Shown: piece after piece, positions 3,863-6,492 of the stretch
Position numbering within the stretch: the stretch's first letter is position 1
How the letters are laid out: each line of letters starts with the position of its first letter
DNA from: Chloroflexota bacterium
Lineage (GTDB): Bacteria > Chloroflexota > Limnocylindria > Limnocylindrales > Limnocylindraceae
Assembly (NCBI GenBank): GCA_016463555.1
Contig: JAEMRB010000049.1
Location: 1,251 to 7,742 of the forward strand
Reading direction: 5' to 3'
DNA: 6,492 bases
Made by a program: the position numbers and the translations under genes
Notes under the pieces: generated by a model
The model's input: only the letters and a program-made list of their open reading frames with translations
Told to the model about the DNA's origin: nothing
Database searches by the model: none

Positions 3863-5047
3863 GTGAACGAGCGCGCAATTCGAAGCCTCGCACCCTATCG
3901 CCGCTCCCTTATTCCCCTCCCAGAATCTGCCTCCGTTGTTGACGCGCGCATCGGCGATCACGGACCCGCCCTCCTCACACTCGAAGACGGCAGCGTCTTC
4001 CCCGGCGTCTCGTGGGGTGCGCCGATCGCATCGGGCGGTGACCTGGTGATGAACACCAGCCAATCTGGCTACCAAGAGATCTGCACCGATCCGAGCTACG
4101 CCGGTCAAGTCGTGCTGATGACCTATCCGCTCATCGGCAACTACGGCCGACTGATCGCCGACGACCAGAGCGCCCGCCCATGGCTGCGCGGACTCGTTGT
4201 GGCACACGCCACCGCCGCGATCAGTGGCGATGCGGCGCAACTTGCCGCACTCTTGCGCGCGCACAACGTGCCAGCGATCGCTGGTGTGGAGACGCGCAGC
4301 CTTGCACGGCGCTTGCGCGAGACGGGCGCCCAGCGTGCGCGCATCTCTGCGCCGTGGGAGAGCGACTTCGACGCCGCCGTTGCGGCGACCAAGCTGATCA
4401 CACCGTGGGAGAGCGAAGACTTCGTCGCCCAGGTCTCACCAACCCGCGTTGAGACGTACGGCGATGCCAACGAGCCGCTGGTCGTGGTGGTGGACTTTGG
4501 GCTGAAGTCCAACATCGTTCGCGCGCTGCGATCACGCGGCCTGCGCGTGCGCGTACACCCACACAACACTTCGAGCCACGACCTCTTAGAGGGTAGGCCG
4601 GTCGGCGTGGTGCTCTCGCCTGGTCCTGGGGACCCGGCGCGACTCACTGGACCCGTTGCACTGGCCCGCGAGATCATTGCCACGGGGCGACCGCTGCTCG
4701 GAATCTGCCTCGGGCATCAGATCGTGGCGCGCGCGGCTGGTGCCGAGACAAAGCGACTCGCGTTCGGGCATCACGGTGCGAACCACCCGGTGCGCGACCT
4801 GCCGAGTGGTCGCGTCTACGTAACGGCGCAGAATCACGAGGTTGAGGTGGTCGGCGGCACACTCCCTGCGGACTCTGGCTTCGAGGTGAGCCAGATCAAC
4901 TTGAACGACGGCTCCGTCGAGGGGCTGCGACACCGCGAGCTGCCGATCGAGACGGTGCAGTATCACCCCGAAGGCTCGCCAGGCCCACTCGACGCGACGC
5001 CAGTGTTTGACCGCTTCATGTCGGCGATTGCGCAGAGTGAGCGATGA
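3863..5047 (+). CDS. carA: Carbamoyl-phosphate synthetase small (glutaminase) subunit
   Basis: This 394-residue subunit hydrolyses glutamine and channels ammonia to CarB for carbamoyl phosphate, the precursor of pyrimidines and arginine. The N-terminal CarA-specific domain carries NTSQSGYQEICTDPSYAG (64-81) and TYPLIGNYG (87-95). The C-terminal class I amidotransferase domain holds SPGPGDP (252-258), the nucleophile Cys282 in GICLGHQ (280-286), FGHHGANHPV (301-310), and the triad His368/Glu370 in QYHPEGSPGP (366-375). GTG at 3863 is the only standard start: a TGA lies in frame at 3842, no other ATG, GTG or TTG occurs before the conserved core, and a strong Shine-Dalgarno sequence precedes it. 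This leaves about 35 Arg-rich, unconserved-looking residues ahead of LLTLEDGSVF, longer than typical CarA proteins, which begin close to that strand. The stop overlaps the carB start (ATGA). Regulation is probably through the PyrR-type leader. Confidence 0.97.
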   Translation: MNERAIRSLAPYRRSLIPLPESASVVDARIGDHGPALLTLEDGSVFPGVSWGAPIASGGDLVMNTSQSGYQEICTDPSYAGQVVLMTYPLIGNYGRLIADDQSARPWLRGLVVAHATAAISGDAAQLAALLRAHNVPAIAGVETRSLARRLRETGAQRARISAPWESDFDAAVAATKLITPWESEDFVAQVSPTRVETYGDANEPLVVVVDFGLKSNIVRALRSRGLRVRVHPHNTSSHDLLEGRPVGVVLSPGPGDPARLTGPVALAREIIATGRPLLGICLGHQIVARAAGAETKRLAFGHHGANHPVRDLPSGRVYVTAQNHEVEVVGGTLPADSGFEVSQINLNDGSVEGLRHRELPIETVQYHPEGSPGPLDATPVFDRFMSAIAQSER

Positions 5048-6492
5048 GCACCAAGCCAGCGAGCGTTCTGATCATCGGCTCAGGGCCAGTGGTGATTGGT
5101 CAGGCGGCCGAGTTTGACTACGCAGGAACGCAGGCGTGTCGCGCGCTGCGCGCCGAAGGGATCCGCACGATTCTCGTGAACTCTAATCCGGCGACGATCA
5201 TGACCGACCCGTCGGTCGCCGATGTTGTGTACCTCGAGCCACTCACCGTTGAGGTGATCGAGCGCATCATTGAACGCGAGAAGCCTGAGGGGCTGCTCGC
5301 TGGGCTCGGCGGGCAGACGGCACTCAACATGGCGGTGGCGCTCGATGATGCCGGCGTCTTCAAGCGGCATCCGATTCGCCTCCTCGGCACACCGCTCTCT
5401 GCGATCAAGATGGCGGAGGATCGCGAGCTCTTCCGCGAGATGTGCGATCGCATCGGGCAGCCGACCGCGCCGAGCGCCATGGTGCAGGGGGCCAGCGACG
5501 ACGAGCGCATGAAAGCCGCGAAGGAGGCACTCGCGCAGATCGGCCTCCCCGCCATCATTCGCCCCGCCTTCACCCTCGGCGGCACGGGCGGCGGCATCGT
5601 CGCCACCGAGGAGGAGTACTGGGAGCGCGTGCATAGCGGTCTGCGCGCCAGCCCGATTCGCCAGGTGATGATCGAGCGCTGTCTTGTGGGCTGGCAGGAG
5701 ATTGAGTACGAGGTGATGCGCGACGCCGAGGACACCTGCATTGCGGTCTGCTCGATGGAGAACGTCGACCCGCTCGGCGTGCATACGGGCGACAGCATCG
5801 TGGTCGCCCCCGTGCAGACGCTGCCCGACCCGGTGCACCAGCGACTGCGCACCGCCTCGCTCGACATCATTCGCGCCCTCGGCGTGGAGGGGGGCTGCAA
5901 CGTGCAGCTGGCCCTCTCGCCCGACTACACCGAGTACGTGGTGATCGAGGTGAACCCACGCGTCAGCCGCAGCTCAGCGCTCGCCAGCAAGGCGACCGGC
6001 TATCCGATCGCGCGCGTCGCCGCGCAGATCGCCATCGGCCGCACGCTGCGCGAGATCCCGAACGCCGTCACGCGCACCACCGTCGCTGCCTTCGAGCCCG
6101 CCCTCGACTACATCGTGGTGAAGCTGCCGCGCTTCCCATTCGACAAGTTCCCTGGCGCCGATCGCCTACTCGGCAGTCAGATGAAGGCGACCGGCGAGGT
6201 GATGTCGATCGATCGAACCTTTGGTGCAGCATTGAACAAGGCACTGCGCTCCATGGAGCAGTCCGGGAGTGGCCCAACGGCGGAGGAGGCCTCATGGGAG
6301 GCGGAGCTGGCGCCGATCATCGCGAAGGACGATGCGCCAGCGCTACGACACTTCCTGCGCCCATCGGACTCGCGACTCTGGCGACTCTTCGCAGCGATGC
6401 GCCGCGGCGTGTCGGCCGACCAGATTCACACCGCGACGGGGATCACGCGCTGGTTCCTCGCGGAGTTTGAGCGCCTCATCGCGATTGAGCAC
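5044..6492 (+). CDS. carB: Carbamoyl-phosphate synthetase large subunit (5' part, cut by window end)
   Basis: The first 483 codons of a protein usually about 1,070 residues long are present; the frame is open to the last base. The large subunit forms carboxyphosphate, then carbamate, then carbamoyl phosphate using two ATP-grasp halves. Visible are the pre-ATP-grasp start IIGSGPVVIGQAAEFDYAG (10-28), NSNPATIMTDP (46-56), GGQTALN (89-95) and the first ATP-grasp domain with AEDR (124-127), IIRPAFTLGGTGGG (171-184) and SMENVDPLGVHTGDS (237-251). The metal/ATP ligands Gln288, Glu302 and Asn304 (IEVNPRVSRSSALASKATG) match E. coli Gln285/Glu299/Asn301. The helical oligomerisation-domain region follows, ending near TRWFLAEFERLI (468-479). 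The second ATP-grasp and the allosteric MGS-like domain lie beyond the window. The ATG at 5044 sits within the carA stop (4-nt overlap), so equimolar coupled translation with carA is expected. Confidence 0.97.
   Translation, partial: MSTKPASVLIIGSGPVVIGQAAEFDYAGTQACRALRAEGIRTILVNSNPATIMTDPSVADVVYLEPLTVEVIERIIEREKPEGLLAGLGGQTALNMAVALDDAGVFKRHPIRLLGTPLSAIKMAEDRELFREMCDRIGQPTAPSAMVQGASDDERMKAAKEALAQIGLPAIIRPAFTLGGTGGGIVATEEEYWERVHSGLRASPIRQVMIERCLVGWQEIEYEVMRDAEDTCIAVCSMENVDPLGVHTGDSIVVAPVQTLPDPVHQRLRTASLDIIRALGVEGGCNVQLALSPDYTEYVVIEVNPRVSRSSALASKATGYPIARVAAQIAIGRTLREIPNAVTRTTVAAFEPALDYIVVKLPRFPFDKFPGADRLLGSQMKATGEVMSIDRTFGAALNKALRSMEQSGSGPTAEEASWEAELAPIIAKDDAPALRHFLRPSDSRLWRLFAAMRRGVSADQIHTATGITRWFLAEFERLIAIEH

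Noticed and set aside
3725..4264. Minus-strand open frame ending in GGIRTHDLVIKSHLLYR, across carA and the tRNA
   Set aside because: This C-terminus is the well-known false protein produced by translating the complement of a tRNA gene. The rest is antisense to carA, which is certain.
5080..5900. Two overlapping minus-strand open frames opposite carB (252 and 260 codons)
   Set aside because: Both are antisense to highly conserved carB sequence and show no family motif.
1..6492. CRISPR arrays, insertion sequences, phage or toxin-antitoxin genes
   Set aside because: No direct-repeat arrays, transposase motifs or terminal inverted repeats were found. Coding sequence is continuous and typical of a core chromosome.

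Overview
This is a GC-rich bacterial chromosomal window of housekeeping and coenzyme-metabolism genes, with no mobile element, CRISPR array or rRNA. The gene mix fits Actinomycetota or Chloroflexota: a Zincin_1-type mini-metallopeptidase, a free-standing B12-binding mutase subunit with MeaB, a six-cysteine secreted SGNH esterase, and TAnnnT boxes about 6 nt before start codons. The sequence alone does not fix the phylum.

Layout. Positions 1-747 (minus strand) hold thioredoxin (trxA) and, upstream of it, a small HExxH metallopeptidase. Only 36 bp separate the metallopeptidase start from the divergent folE start. This gap is an exactly symmetric dyad carrying one TAGGAT box for each gene. Positions 784-3672 (plus strand) form a tight cluster of four overlapping genes: folE (GTP cyclohydrolase I), a cobalamin-binding acyl-CoA mutase subunit, meaB (mutase chaperone GTPase), and an exported SGNH/GDSL hydrolase. 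A tRNA-Lys(CTT) with encoded CCA follows at 3714-3788. Then come carA (GTG start, 394 aa) and carB (ATGA overlap, cut by the window end after 483 codons), the two subunits of carbamoyl-phosphate synthetase.

The most notable signal is in the 74 nt between the tRNA and carA. It contains a hairpin with a five-pair stem and a CAGAGA hexaloop (3814-3829), which matches the binding loop recognised by the pyrimidine regulator PyrR. A pyrimidine tract on its 5' side (3802-3809) can pair over eight consecutive positions with the carA Shine-Dalgarno sequence (3850-3857), enclosing the loop. This suggests PyrR/UMP-dependent translational repression of carAB. The only plausible promoter seen nearby lies before the tRNA, so carAB may be co-transcribed with tRNA-Lys and released by tRNA processing.

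Functionally, the window joins redox maintenance (Trx), pterin synthesis (FolE), a B12-dependent carbon-skeleton rearrangement system whose large subunit is not in view, and the entry step of pyrimidine/arginine synthesis.
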